Shown here piece after piece: positions 33,930 through 42,292 of a stretch of 55,732 nt of DNA. The DNA lies in contig NZ_NEUF01000057.1 of NCBI RefSeq assembly GCF_002910915.1, positions 1 to 55,732 of the forward strand. Reading direction: 5' to 3'. Made by a program: the position numbers and the translations under genes. Under the pieces are notes generated by a model. The model was given only the letters and a program-made list of their open reading frames with translations. It made no database searches and was not told the origin of the DNA. The DNA comes from Streptomyces sp. SM10. Its GTDB lineage: Bacteria; Actinomycetota; Actinomycetes; Streptomycetales; Streptomycetaceae. Each line of letters opens with the position of its first letter. The first letter of the stretch is position 1.

Positions 33930-34385
33930 TCAGTCGCCGGTTCCGTCCGCCGGGAGGGAGGTCTCGTACAGCCGCAGCAGGAGTGACATCAACTGCTCCC
34001 GCTCCTGCGGTGAGAACGGCGCCAGCAGTTCCTGCTCCAGCTCCGCGAGCGCGGCGGTCACCTGTGGCCAGGTGCTCCGGCCGAGCGGGGTCAGCCACAC
34101 CCGGCTGCGGCGGGCGTCCTGCTCGTCCGGGGTGCGGTGCACCATCCCGGACGCTTCCATGCGCTTGACCGCCTGGGTCGCCGTGGGCGCCTCGACCCGG
34201 ACCCGTCGGGCGAGGTCTCCCACGGTGCTCCCGTCCGCCTCCCAGAGGCAGCGCATGAAGAACTGCTGGCCGACATGGAGCCCGAAGTCGTTGAGCAGCC
34301 GTTCGGAACGAAGACGTGTGGAACGCCCGGCCAGAGCGAACAGAGTGCTGAAGTCCCCCAGGGACACGGCGGGCTGGGCGGCCAT
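33930..34385 (-). CDS. MarR-family transcriptional regulator
   Basis: A 151-aa winged-helix regulator: GLHVGQQFFMRCLWEADGSTVGDLARRV (in outline the dimer helix and first DNA helix), recognition region APTATQAVKRMEASG, and the wing residues DEQDARRSRVWLT, which contain the conserved D-xR of the family. These proteins usually repress a divergent gene and respond to phenolic ligands, so the pathway product could be the signal. It is divergent from the KS operon across 227 bases. The ATG 34383-34385 has a weak ribosome site; a possible -10 TATCAT lies at 34461-34466 on the minus strand. Confidence 0.9.
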   Translation of the reverse strand: MAAQPAVSLGDFSTLFALAGRSTRLRSERLLNDFGLHVGQQFFMRCLWEADGSTVGDLARRVRVEAPTATQAVKRMEASGMVHRTPDEQDARRSRVWLTPLGRSTWPQVTAALAELEQELLAPFSPQEREQLMSLLLRLYETSLPADGTGD

Positions 34386-34498
34386 GCAGATGTGACCTTC
34401 GCGGGTTGTGTGGGGTGTACCGGGCGGGCCCACGGCACGACGGTCCGGACGCCCCGGGCCATGATACGCGGCCCTCCGCTCCACGGACCGGCCCCGGC

Positions 34499-34541
34499 TC
34501 CACCCGCTCCCAAGCAGCCCTCCAGCGCCACCGCCAAGGAT
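34499..34541 (+). promoter_or_regulatory. candidate SARP-dependent promoter of the minimal-PKS operon
   Basis: Plus-strand heptamers TCCACCC (34499), CCAAGCA (34510) and TCCAGCG (34521) at 11 bp steps, then 8 bases, then AAGGAT (34536-34541). The first coding start (ATG 34571 or 34613) follows within 30-72 bases. Confidence 0.6.
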
Positions 34542-34612
34542 CATCCACGTCCCCCGTTCCTCCACGGGTGATGCCTCACGCCACCGGCCGAGCACGGGAA
34601 AGGGTCGATTCG

Positions 34613-34744
34613 ATGGACAGCGCACAGCGTGCGACGGGAGCCGCGCGGCACGCGGCAGAATCCTCACAGAACATACTGGAACGCCTCATCTCATCCATTT
34701 TCTCCAAGGATGGATCCGGCCAATTGCTGGACGGGGCCAGGTGA
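34613..34744 (+). CDS. 43-aa peptide translationally coupled to KS-alpha
   Basis: A small open frame with a GGGAAAGGG ribosome site 8 bases before its ATG, ending in a TGA that overlaps the GTG start of KS-alpha (GTGA, 34741-34744). The peptide starts MDSAQRATGAARHAAE and has a hydrophobic, amphipathic-looking middle (ILERLISSIFSK). An in-frame ATG at 34571 would add 14 residues. I do not recognise it. It could be a leader peptide that couples translation, or a small functional protein. Confidence 0.6.
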   Translation: MDSAQRATGAARHAAESSQNILERLISSIFSKDGSGQLLDGAR

Positions 34745-36012
34745 GCCGCCGGGTCGCCGTCACCGGCATCGGCGTGGTCGCGCCGGGGGGCAACGGAACG
34801 AAGGAGTTCTGGTCACTGATTACTTCCGGCCGGACCGCGACCAACCCCCTGACGGCCTTCGACGCGACGCCCTATCGTTCGCGGATCGCCGCGCAGTGCG
34901 TATTCGACCCACTCACCGTCGGCTTCTCCCCGCGCGAGGTCCGCAGACTGGACCGGGCGGCGCAGTTCGCCGTGGTCTGCACACGCGAGGCCCTGGCGGA
35001 CGCCGGCTTCTCCTCCGGGCCTCCCCCGGTGCCCGAGCGGACCGGAGTCTCGCTGGGCACCGCCGTCGGCTGTACGACGAGCCTGGAGAACGAGTACGCC
35101 GTCGTCAGCGACGGCGGCCGGGACTGGCTCGTCGACCACCGGCACGCCGTACCGCACCTGGCCGACTACCTGGTGCCGAGCAGCCTGGCCCGCGAGGTCG
35201 CGTGGGCGGCGGACGCCCTCGGTCCCGCCGCGGTGATCTCGGCCGGCTGCACCTCCGGGCTGGACGCCGTGGGGCATGCCTGCGAGCTCATCCGGGAGGG
35301 CACGGCGGACGTCATGCTCACCGGCGGTACGGACGCACCGATATCGCCGATCACCGTGGCCTCCTTCGACGCCATCCGCGCGACCTCCGCGCGCAACGAC
35401 GACCCGGCCACGGCCTCCCGGCCGTTCGACCGCACCCGGGACGGCTTCGTCCTGGGCGAGGGGGCCGCCGTACTGGTGCTGGAGGAGTGGTCGCACGCCA
35501 GGAAGCGGGGCGCGCACATCTACGCCGAGATCGGCGGCCACGCCGCCCGCAGCAATGCCTACCACATGACCGGACTGCGCCCGGACGGCCGGGAGATGGG
35601 CGAGGCCATCACCCGGGCACTCGACGAGGCCCGGCTGGACCCGACCGCCGTGGACTACGTCAACGCGCACGGCTCCGGCACCCTGCAGAACGACCGGCAC
35701 GAGTCTGCCGCCTTCCTGCGCGCCCTCGGGGAGCACGCGCGGACCATTCCCGTCAGCTCCATCAAATCCATGATCGGCCACTCGCTCGGGGCGATCGGGG
35801 CCATAGAGATCGCCGCATGCGCCCTGGCCCTGGAGCACGGCGTCGTGCCCCCCACCGCCAACCTCCACGAGCCGGACCCCGAGTGCCCGCTGGACTACGT
35901 ACCGGTCACCGCCAGGGAGCAGCCCCTGGACGCGGTCCTCACGGTGGGCAGCGGGTTCGGCGGCTTCCAGAGCGCCATGGTGCTCACCCGGCCCGAAGGG
36001 ACAAGCAGATGA
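34741..36012 (+). CDS. type II PKS ketosynthase KS-alpha
   Basis: Condensing subunit of the minimal PKS, extending the acyl chain with malonyl-ACP units. The 423-aa thiolase-fold protein has the nucleophile Cys170 (VISAGCTSGLDAVG), His310 (VNAHGSGTLQND), Lys342 and His347 (IKSMIGHSLGAIGA): the complete KS-alpha active site. It starts at a GTG overlapping the small upstream peptide and its stop overlaps the chain-length factor start (ATGA). Length is typical. Confidence 0.97.
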   Translation: MSRRVAVTGIGVVAPGGNGTKEFWSLITSGRTATNPLTAFDATPYRSRIAAQCVFDPLTVGFSPREVRRLDRAAQFAVVCTREALADAGFSSGPPPVPERTGVSLGTAVGCTTSLENEYAVVSDGGRDWLVDHRHAVPHLADYLVPSSLAREVAWAADALGPAAVISAGCTSGLDAVGHACELIREGTADVMLTGGTDAPISPITVASFDAIRATSARNDDPATASRPFDRTRDGFVLGEGAAVLVLEEWSHARKRGAHIYAEIGGHAARSNAYHMTGLRPDGREMGEAITRALDEARLDPTAVDYVNAHGSGTLQNDRHESAAFLRALGEHARTIPVSSIKSMIGHSLGAIGAIEIAACALALEHGVVPPTANLHEPDPECPLDYVPVTAREQPLDAVLTVGSGFGGFQSAMVLTRPEGTSR

Positions 36013-37292
36013 CCGTCCACGCCCGCCCGGCAGGACCGCCGGACCACGGCGCCGCCGGACCACGGCGGGACACCGCCCTCGTCACCGGCCTCGATGTACG
36101 GGCGGCCAACGGCAGCGGCACCGAGGCGTTCTGGCAGAGTCTCCTCGAAGGCCGAGGCGGCATCGGCCCGATCACCCGCTTCGACGCCTCCGGATACCCG
36201 AGCCGACTGGCCGGGGAGATCGCCTGCGATCCCACCGCGACCCTGCCCGGCCGCCTGCTGCCGCAGACCGACCGCGTCACCCGGCTCGCCCTGACATCCG
36301 CCGCCCAGGCGCTCCTGGACTCGGGCCTGGATCCGGCCGGGGCACCGGAGTACGGGGTCGGGGTGGTCACCGCCAACGCCGCCGGCGGGTTCGAGTTCGG
36401 CCAGCGGGAGCTGGAGGCGCTGTGGGCGAAGGGGCCCCGGTACGTCAGCGCCTACCAGTCCTTCGCCTGGTTCTACGCGGTCAACACCGGACAGATCTCG
36501 ATCCGGCACGGCCTGCGCGGTCCCAGTGGTGTCCTGGTCTCCGGCCAGGCCGGTGGGCTGGACGCGGTCGGCCACGCACGCCGCATGCTGCGCAAGGGGA
36601 CCCCGGCGGTCCTCACCGGGGCGATGGAGTCGGCGCTGTGCCCCTGGGGGCACGTGGCGGAAATGACCGGGGGCCGGCTGAGCGCCTCCGACCGCGCCGA
36701 GGGCGCCTGCCTCCCGTTCGGGGAGCATGCCGCCGGGCATGTCGTCGCGGAAGGCGGTGCGCTGCTGATGCTGGAGAGCGCGGCCGCGGCGGACGCCCGG
36801 GGCGGCACGCGGCCCTACGGCGACATCGCGGGCTACGCGGCCACCTTCGACCCACCGCCCGGCTCCGGCCGGCCCGGCGGTCCGGCCGGAGCGGCCCGGG
36901 CCGCGCTGGCCGACGCGGGGATCGACCCGTCCGCGATCGGTGCGGTCTTCGCCGAGGGGGCGGCCGTCCCCGAACTGGACGCCCAGGAGGCCGCGGCGAT
37001 CACAGAGGTGTTCGGGCCGGATGCCGTCCCGGTCACGGCGATCACCTCCCACACGGGGCGCCCGGGGGCCGGAGCATCCGCACTCGACCTCGCGGCGGCG
37101 CTGCTCGCCGTCCGCGACGGGCTGATCCCCCCGACCGCCGAGGTGGGCCGCGTGCAGGCCTCGTACCGGATCGACCTCGTGACCGGACGGCCGCGCTCCC
37201 TGGCCGGCGGCGCCGCACTCGTACTGGCCCGCGGGCACGGCGGCTTCAACAGCGCCGTGGTCGTGCGCCGGCACGACGAGAGACCACGCTGA
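36009..37292 (+). CDS. chain-length factor (KS-beta)
   Basis: Heterodimer partner of KS-alpha that sets chain length. The 427-aa protein aligns with KS-alpha throughout but has Gln180 in place of the catalytic Cys (VLVSGQAGGLDAVG), the hallmark of a CLF. It keeps SFAWFYAVNTGQISIRHG, a highly conserved CLF stretch. The chain length cannot be read off without an alignment of the gatekeeper residues. The start is the ATG at 36009; the frame remains open far upstream inside KS-alpha, which is shadow coding. Confidence 0.96.
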   Translation: MTVHARPAGPPDHGAAGPRRDTALVTGLDVRAANGSGTEAFWQSLLEGRGGIGPITRFDASGYPSRLAGEIACDPTATLPGRLLPQTDRVTRLALTSAAQALLDSGLDPAGAPEYGVGVVTANAAGGFEFGQRELEALWAKGPRYVSAYQSFAWFYAVNTGQISIRHGLRGPSGVLVSGQAGGLDAVGHARRMLRKGTPAVLTGAMESALCPWGHVAEMTGGRLSASDRAEGACLPFGEHAAGHVVAEGGALLMLESAAAADARGGTRPYGDIAGYAATFDPPPGSGRPGGPAGAARAALADAGIDPSAIGAVFAEGAAVPELDAQEAAAITEVFGPDAVPVTAITSHTGRPGAGASALDLAAALLAVRDGLIPPTAEVGRVQASYRIDLVTGRPRSLAGGAALVLARGHGGFNSAVVVRRHDERPR

Positions 37293-37329
37293 CCCACTGC
37301 TCCACCGACCTCGGTGAAAGGTGACCACC

Positions 37330-37578
37330 ATGAACAGCTTCACCCTCGACGATCTGAAGCGCGTGATGCGGGAATGCGCCGGAGAGGACGAGAGCAGCAT
37401 CGGCCTCGACGGCAACATCCTGGACGCACCGTTCGAGGATCTCGGCTACGACTCGCTCGCCCTGCTGGAGACGGCCACCCGGATCGAGCGGGAGCTCGGC
37501 GTGCGCATGCCGGAGGAGGTACTGAGCGGGGCCAGGACTCCCCGGCTCCTGCTGGAGGCCGTCGCCACCGCCCGCTGA
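37330..37578 (+). CDS. type II PKS acyl carrier protein
   Basis: An 82-aa acidic helical protein with the phosphopantetheine attachment Ser42 in LGYDSLALLE. It carries the growing chain for the KS/CLF pair and is the only ACP in the window. I prefer the ATG at 37330 (AAAGG 8 bases upstream, normal ACP length) to the GTG at 37321. It lies 37 bases after the chain-length factor gene and is followed by a strong hairpin. Confidence 0.95.
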   Translation: MNSFTLDDLKRVMRECAGEDESSIGLDGNILDAPFEDLGYDSLALLETATRIERELGVRMPEEVLSGARTPRLLLEAVATAR

Positions 37579-37584
37579 CCGCCG

Positions 37585-37620
37585 CCGTTGGCCGCCGCCG
37601 GCAACGGCGGCGGCCAACGG
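37585..37620 (+). terminator. perfect hairpin with GCAA loop between ACP and NmrA-like genes
   Basis: A perfect 16 bp stem (37585-37600 with 37605-37620) closed by a GNRA tetraloop, starting 6 bases past the ACP stop and ending 30 bases before the next start. No other promoter is evident before the next gene, so it may set the ACP/downstream ratio rather than stop all transcription. Confidence 0.7.
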
Positions 37621-37650
37621 TCCGGTGAGCCGACCCGAAGGTGAAGAACC

Positions 37651-38553
37651 ATGACCGACAGACCCCTCGTCCTCGTCACCGGAGCCACCGGGGCCCAGGG
37701 CGGCTCCGTCGCCCGCCACCTGCTGCGGACCGGTCGATGGGCGGTGCGGGCCCTGACCCGCGACCCCCGCTCGGAGCCGGCGGTCGCGCTGGCGGCCCTG
37801 GGCGCCGACGTCGTCGCCTGCGATCTGACCGACCCCGCTCAGGTACGCCGGTCGGTGACCGGCATCCGGGCCGCGTTCCTGGTGACCGACTACTGGTCCC
37901 TGAAGGAGCGCGAGTACGACGTGGCCCGCCGGACAGCCGAGGCAGTGCTCTCCGCGGGCGCCGAGACGCTGGTGCACAGCAGCCTGCCCGAGGCGCATCG
38001 CCGCAGCGGGGGCGCGCTGGCGCTCCCCCACCACGACGGCAAGGCACGGCTCGAGGAGGACCTGCGCGGAAGTGGTGCGCCCGTCGTCACCGTCCACCTG
38101 TCGACGTACTACGAGAACTGGCCCGCCCGGCGGCTGCGCATGCAGGAGGACGGTACGTTCGCGTTCGTGCTGCCGCACGGGGACGCCCCGCTGCCCGCCG
38201 TGTCGGTCGCCGACCTCGGACCGCTGGTCGCGGCAGTCCTCGGCACGGGGACCGCGCTCCACGGGGAAGTGGTCAAGGTCGTCGGTGATCTGCTGCCGCC
38301 GGCCGCCTACGCCGCGGCCCTCACCCGGTCCCTCGGTGTCCCGGTCTCCTACCAGGACGTGCCCTACGAGACCTACCGGCAGCTGCCGTTGCCGCACGCG
38401 CGCGCCATCGCGGACATGCTGGAGTTCACCCGACGGCACCCCGACGTCACGCCCGCCGACGTGGCCCGCGCCCGGACCCTGCACCCGGGACTGCGGACCT
38501 TCGGCGACTGGGCGGATTCCGCGCAGGACCAGTTCGCACACCTGCTGCGGTGA
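37651..38553 (+). CDS. NmrA-like NAD(P)-binding reductase
   Basis: A 300-aa atypical SDR with the N-terminal motif LVTGATGAQGGSVARHLL (GxxGxxG) and the NmrA-type segment VHSSLPEA, followed by ENWPARRLR. Family members include redox sensors and quinone or enone reductases in aromatic polyketide clusters. The catalytic Tyr-Lys pair is not obvious. It is preceded by AAGGTGAAG and reads in the same direction as the minimal PKS. Confidence 0.85.
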   Translation: MTDRPLVLVTGATGAQGGSVARHLLRTGRWAVRALTRDPRSEPAVALAALGADVVACDLTDPAQVRRSVTGIRAAFLVTDYWSLKEREYDVARRTAEAVLSAGAETLVHSSLPEAHRRSGGALALPHHDGKARLEEDLRGSGAPVVTVHLSTYYENWPARRLRMQEDGTFAFVLPHGDAPLPAVSVADLGPLVAAVLGTGTALHGEVVKVVGDLLPPAAYAAALTRSLGVPVSYQDVPYETYRQLPLPHARAIADMLEFTRRHPDVTPADVARARTLHPGLRTFGDWADSAQDQFAHLLR

Positions 38554-38590
38554 AGCGGAAGGGGAGGCACGGGACGGAACGGGTGCCGCG

Positions 38591-38818
38591 ATGACACCGC
38601 CCCTCGTCCTTCGCGTGCTGCGGGCCCTCTACCGCTCGCTGGTGGCCTACGGAGCGTCGTACGCGGGAGTGGAGGACCCCGAGGGCGGGGGCAGGGGTGC
38701 GTCCGGGCCGCCCGTGACGGGGAGCGGGCCCGGAGCGGCCCATCCGGAGCGTGTGCGGCCCGACGTGCCGCTCACGCCGACGGAGCGGGCCCACGCGCGG
38801 GAACTCGGCCGCTCCTGA
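38591..38818 (+). CDS. small protein, DUF6059-like
   Basis: A 75-aa protein with an N-terminal hydrophobic/basic segment (VLRVLRALYRSLVAYG), a Gly-rich middle, and the C-terminal HPERVRPDVPLTPTERAHARELG. This ending is what I associate with the DUF6059 proteins scattered in streptomycete secondary-metabolite clusters; no function is known to me. It lies 37 bases after the NmrA-like gene and marks the right edge of the cluster. Confidence 0.65.
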   Translation: MTPPLVLRVLRALYRSLVAYGASYAGVEDPEGGGRGASGPPVTGSGPGAAHPERVRPDVPLTPTERAHARELGRS

Positions 38819-38870
38819 GCCGGAGGTGGCCCGGGAACAGCGGGCGAACACTACCCGGGACACGGAAGGC

Positions 38871-39443
38871 TCAGGCGGACGGAAGACCGGCCGGCCACAC
38901 ACCGGCCAGCATCGTCCGGGTGTCCCCCAACAGCTGCGGGAGCACCTTCGTGTGTCCGACGACCGGCATGAAGTTGGTGTCCCCGCCCCAGCGCGGCACC
39001 ACGTGCTGGTGGAGGTGGGCGGCGATACCGGCGCCCGCCTCCGCCCCCTGGTTCATGCCGATGTTGAAGCCGTGCGCCCCGGAGGCGGCGCGCAGCGCGA
39101 CCATGGCCCGCTTGGTGAAGTCGGCCAGCTCCGCGGTCTCCGGGCCGTCCAGCTCCGTGTAGTCGGCCACGTGCCGGTAGGGCACGACCATCAGGTGGCC
39201 GCCGTTGTACGGGTACAGGTTGAGCACGGCGTAGACCTGCTCGCCCCGGGCGACGATGAGCCCGTCCTCGTCCGACTTCGAGGGAATCTCGCAGAACGGG
39301 CAGCCGTCCCCGGCTCCCGGGCCGCTCGGCTTGCTCTCCCCCTGGATGTAGGCCATCCGGTGGGGCGTCCACAGGCGCTGGAACGCGTCGGGCGTCCCCA
39401 CTCCGATCTGCTGTTCCGGCTCACTCGTCATGCCGGTCAGCAT
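38871..39443 (-). CDS. HIT-family nucleotide hydrolase
   Basis: A 190-aa histidine-triad protein with zinc-type cysteines (CPFCEI), YPYNGGHLMVVPYRH and the catalytic triad AHLHQHVVPRW. Actinobacterial HIT proteins at this locus hydrolyse diadenosine or adenosine-phosphate linkages (AP4A phosphorylase in mycobacteria). The start at 39443 (MLTGMTSEPE) has a GGGAG site; the ATG at 39431 does not. In other actinobacteria this gene sits between thrS and the PI-phosphate synthase gene; here the polyketide cluster separates them. Confidence 0.9.
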   Translation of the reverse strand: MLTGMTSEPEQQIGVGTPDAFQRLWTPHRMAYIQGESKPSGPGAGDGCPFCEIPSKSDEDGLIVARGEQVYAVLNLYPYNGGHLMVVPYRHVADYTELDGPETAELADFTKRAMVALRAASGAHGFNIGMNQGAEAGAGIAAHLHQHVVPRWGGDTNFMPVVGHTKVLPQLLGDTRTMLAGVWPAGLPSA

Positions 39444-39509
39444 ATTGCGTCGCTCCCACCGCGCGTGTCGCCGGGGCCGACCCCGTCCGCGCACCGCGAT
39501 GCTGGCGCC

Positions 39510-40187
39510 ATGAGCGACCGCCCCACAGCCCCCGCCCCCGACCGGCTCAAGGAATGGGAGCAGCGCACCGAGGTGCCGCTCTTCGCCGCGGGGCTGGTCT
39601 TCCTCGCCGGATACGCGACCCGCGTCCTCGTCCCGGTCGGCGTCCAGCCCTGGCGGGACATCGCCCTCGCCCTCGTCGCGGCCACCTGGCTGCTGTTCGT
39701 CGTCGACTACGGCGTACGCCTCCGGCTCAGCGGCCTCGGCGCGCGGTTCGTCCACAGCCACTGGCTGGACACCCTGGTCGTCATCCTGCCGCTGCTGCGC
39801 CCGCTGCGGATGGTCCAGGTCTACATGGCGGTCCAGAAGCGCACCGACAGGCCGCGGCTGAGCCTGTACGCACGGGTGATGGCGTACGCGAGCCTGACCG
39901 CCGGGCTGCTGGGCTTCTCCTGCGCGCTCGCGGTGTACTACCAGGAGAGAGAGGCTCCGGGGGCCTCGATCCGTACGTTCGGTGACGCGGTGTGGTGGGC
40001 GTGCGCGACGCTCACGACGGTGGGATACGGCGACGCCGTGCCGGTGACGCCGTGGGGCCGGGTGATCGCGGCGTTCCTGATGGCCTGCGGGCTGGCGCTG
40101 CTCGGGGCGGTGACGGGTTCGTTCTCCTCGTGGCTGGTGGAGGTGTTCCAGCGGGAGGACGAGAAGAGGCCCCCGGGGAGCGCGTAG
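39510..40187 (+). CDS. voltage-gated-like potassium channel
   Basis: A 225-aa membrane protein with about six helices: a voltage-sensor-like set (residues 25-110, with LRPLRMVQVYMAV as the charged helix), then a pore module with the selectivity filter TLTTVGYGD near residue 170 and a last helix. The C-terminus is short and cytoplasmic. Divergent from the HIT gene, convergent with thrS, with 27 bases between the stops. Confidence 0.9.
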   Translation: MSDRPTAPAPDRLKEWEQRTEVPLFAAGLVFLAGYATRVLVPVGVQPWRDIALALVAATWLLFVVDYGVRLRLSGLGARFVHSHWLDTLVVILPLLRPLRMVQVYMAVQKRTDRPRLSLYARVMAYASLTAGLLGFSCALAVYYQEREAPGASIRTFGDAVWWACATLTTVGYGDAVPVTPWGRVIAAFLMACGLALLGAVTGSFSSWLVEVFQREDEKRPPGSA

Positions 40188-40214
40188 CTTCCCGGGCGCC
40201 TCTTCCCGTACGGA

Positions 40215-42191
40215 TCAGACCTGCACGCGGCGCTCCACCACGTCGACGAGCTTGGCGATCGCCTCGTCGCGGGGGATGCCGTTCTCCTGCGAACCGTCGC
40301 GGTGACGGAAGGAGACGGTGCCGGCGTTCATGTCGTCGTCACCGACGATGATCATGAACGGGACCTTGGCCTTCTGGTGGTTCCTGATCTTCTTCTGCAT
40401 CCGGTCGGAGGAGGCGTCCACCTCGACCCGCAGCCCCTTCCTGCGCGCCTCGGCGGCGAACTCCTGGAGGTAGGGGATGTGGGTGTCGCCGATCGGGATG
40501 CCCACCGCCTGGACGGGGGCCAGCCAGACCGGGAAGGCGCCCGCGTAGTGCTCGAGGAGCACTGCGAAGAAACGCTCGATGGAGCCGAACAGCGCGCGGT
40601 GGATCATGACCGGGCGCTGCTTGGTGCCGTCCGGGCCGGTGTACTCCAGGTCGAAGCGCTCCGGGAGGTTGAAGTCGAGCTGCACGGTCGACATCTGCCA
40701 GGTGCGGCCGATGGCGTCCTTGCACTGCACCGAGATCTTCGGGCCGTAGAACGCGGCGCCGCCGGGGTCCGGCACCAGCGGCAGGTTCTGCTTCTCGGCG
40801 ACCTGGCGCAGCGTCTCGGTGGCCTCTTCCCAGACCTCGTCCGAGCCGACGAACTTCTCCGGGTCCTTGGTGGAGAGCTCCAGGTAGAAGTCGGTCAGGC
40901 CGTAGTCGCGGAGCAGGTTGAGGACGAAGGTGAGCGTCCTGTCGAGCTCCTCCGCCATCTGCTCCTTGGTGCAGTAGATGTGCGCGTCGTCCTGGGTGAA
41001 TCCGCGCGAGCGGGTCAGGCCGTGGACGACACCCGACTTCTCGTACCGGTAGACCGTGCCGAACTCGAAGAGGCGCAGCGGGAGTTCACGGTAGGAGCGG
41101 CCGCGCGCGTCGAAGATCAGGTTGTGCATCGGGCAGTTCATCGGCTTGAGGTAGTAGTCCACCCCGTCGTCGAGCTGCATGGGGGGGTACATGCCGTCGG
41201 CGTACCAGTCGAGGTGGCCGGACTTCTCGAAGAGCTTGCCCTTGGTGGCGTGCGGGCTGTAGACGAACTCGTAGCCCTCCTCCTCGTGGCGGCGCCGCGA
41301 GTAGTCCTCCATGGCCCGGCGGACGACGCCGCCCTTGGGGTGGAAGACCGCGAGTCCGGGGCCGATCTCGTCGGGGAAGGAGAAGAGGTCCAGCTCGTTG
41401 CCCAGGCGGCGGTGGTCGCGCTTGGCGGCCTCCTCCAGGAACTCCAGGTGCGCCTTGAGCTCGTCCTTGGTGGGCCAGGCGGTGCCGTAGATGCGCTGGA
41501 GCATGGGGTTCTTCTCGCTGCCCCGCCAGTACGCCGCCGCGTTCCGCATCAGCTTGAACGCGGGGATGAACCGGGTGGTGGGCAGGTGCGGACCCCGGCA
41601 GAGGTCCTTCCAGCACAGGTCGCCGGTCTTGGGGTCGAGGTTGTCGTAGATGGTCAGCTCGCCGCCGCCCACCTCGACGTCCGCGCCGTCGTCCGTGGAG
41701 GCGGAGCCCTTGATGCCGATGAGCTCCAGCTTGTACGGCTCGTCGGCGAGCTCCTCGCGGGCGGCCTCGTCGGTGACGACCCGGCGCGAGAACTTCTGGC
41801 CCCGCTTCTGGATCTCCTGCATCTTCTTCTCGACGGCCTTGAGGTCCTCCGGCGTGAAGGGCTTCTCGACGTCGAAGTCGTAGTAGAAGCCGTCCTTGAC
41901 CGGCGGACCGATGCCCAGCTTGGCCTCGGGGAAGAGCTCCTGGACCGCCTGCGCCATCACGTGGGCGGTGGAGTGCCGCAGGATGTTCAGGCCGTCCTCG
42001 GAGGAGATCTCGACGGGCTCGACGACCTCGCCGTCCTTGAGCTCGTACGCGAGGTCCTTGAGCTCACCGGCGATCCGCGCGGCCACGACGGTGCGCTGCC
42101 CGGGGAAGAGCTCGGCGGCCGTCGTGCCCGTCGTCACCACGTGCTCTTCCCGCTCGGAATCGCGTTGGATGATCACACGGACGTCTGACAC
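40215..42191 (-). CDS. thrS: threonyl-tRNA synthetase
   Basis: Charges tRNA-Thr. The 658-aa class II enzyme has the TGS domain, the editing domain ([19 protein letters not shown], His residues that clear Ser-tRNA), the zinc-site MNCPMHN and motif 2 ([18 protein letters not shown]), and the C-terminal anticodon domain ([12 protein letters not shown]). The GTG at 42189-42191 has AGGAG six bases upstream and gives the normal length; the frame is open further upstream but without support. Confidence 0.97.
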   Translation of the reverse strand: MSDVRVIIQRDSEREEHVVTTGTTAAELFPGQRTVVAARIAGELKDLAYELKDGEVVEPVEISSEDGLNILRHSTAHVMAQAVQELFPEAKLGIGPPVKDGFYYDFDVEKPFTPEDLKAVEKKMQEIQKRGQKFSRRVVTDEAAREELADEPYKLELIGIKGSASTDDGADVEVGGGELTIYDNLDPKTGDLCWKDLCRGPHLPTTRFIPAFKLMRNAAAYWRGSEKNPMLQRIYGTAWPTKDELKAHLEFLEEAAKRDHRRLGNELDLFSFPDEIGPGLAVFHPKGGVVRRAMEDYSRRRHEEEGYEFVYSPHATKGKLFEKSGHLDWYADGMYPPMQLDDGVDYYLKPMNCPMHNLIFDARGRSYRELPLRLFEFGTVYRYEKSGVVHGLTRSRGFTQDDAHIYCTKEQMAEELDRTLTFVLNLLRDYGLTDFYLELSTKDPEKFVGSDEVWEEATETLRQVAEKQNLPLVPDPGGAAFYGPKISVQCKDAIGRTWQMSTVQLDFNLPERFDLEYTGPDGTKQRPVMIHRALFGSIERFFAVLLEHYAGAFPVWLAPVQAVGIPIGDTHIPYLQEFAAEARRKGLRVEVDASSDRMQKKIRNHQKAKVPFMIIVGDDDMNAGTVSFRHRDGSQENGIPRDEAIAKLVDVVERRVQV

Positions 42192-42292
42192 CGGTCTCTC
42201 CTGACTGAGGGGGTGCGTCGCATTCCTCCTGCGCGCGCAAGAGGAATCGTACCGAGCCGGGGGGCCTCGACGCGAAAGGGATACCGGGCCGG

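Larger units (their letters stand above)
17214..38818. other. type II polyketide biosynthetic gene cluster
   Basis: A continuous block of about 21.6 kb between the conserved membrane-protein gene and the HIT gene. It encodes a minimal type II PKS (KS-alpha, chain-length factor, ACP), a priming pair (KAS III-like and AT), precursor supply (carboxylase, acyl-CoA ligase), ring formation (C9 ketoreductase, di-domain aromatase, PF04199 cyclase), oxidation and methylation enzymes, several reductases, a SARP and a MarR regulator. No glycosyltransferase, deoxysugar gene, efflux pump or obvious resistance gene is present. Boundaries are inferred from the flanking core genes; no integrase or att-like repeat was seen at either end. 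Confidence 0.9.

Noticed and set aside
34629..37292. An 887-codon open frame covering the small peptide, KS-alpha and the chain-length factor
   Set aside because: Only the part from 36009 resembles a protein (the chain-length factor); the rest is a shadow frame of KS-alpha in high-GC DNA.
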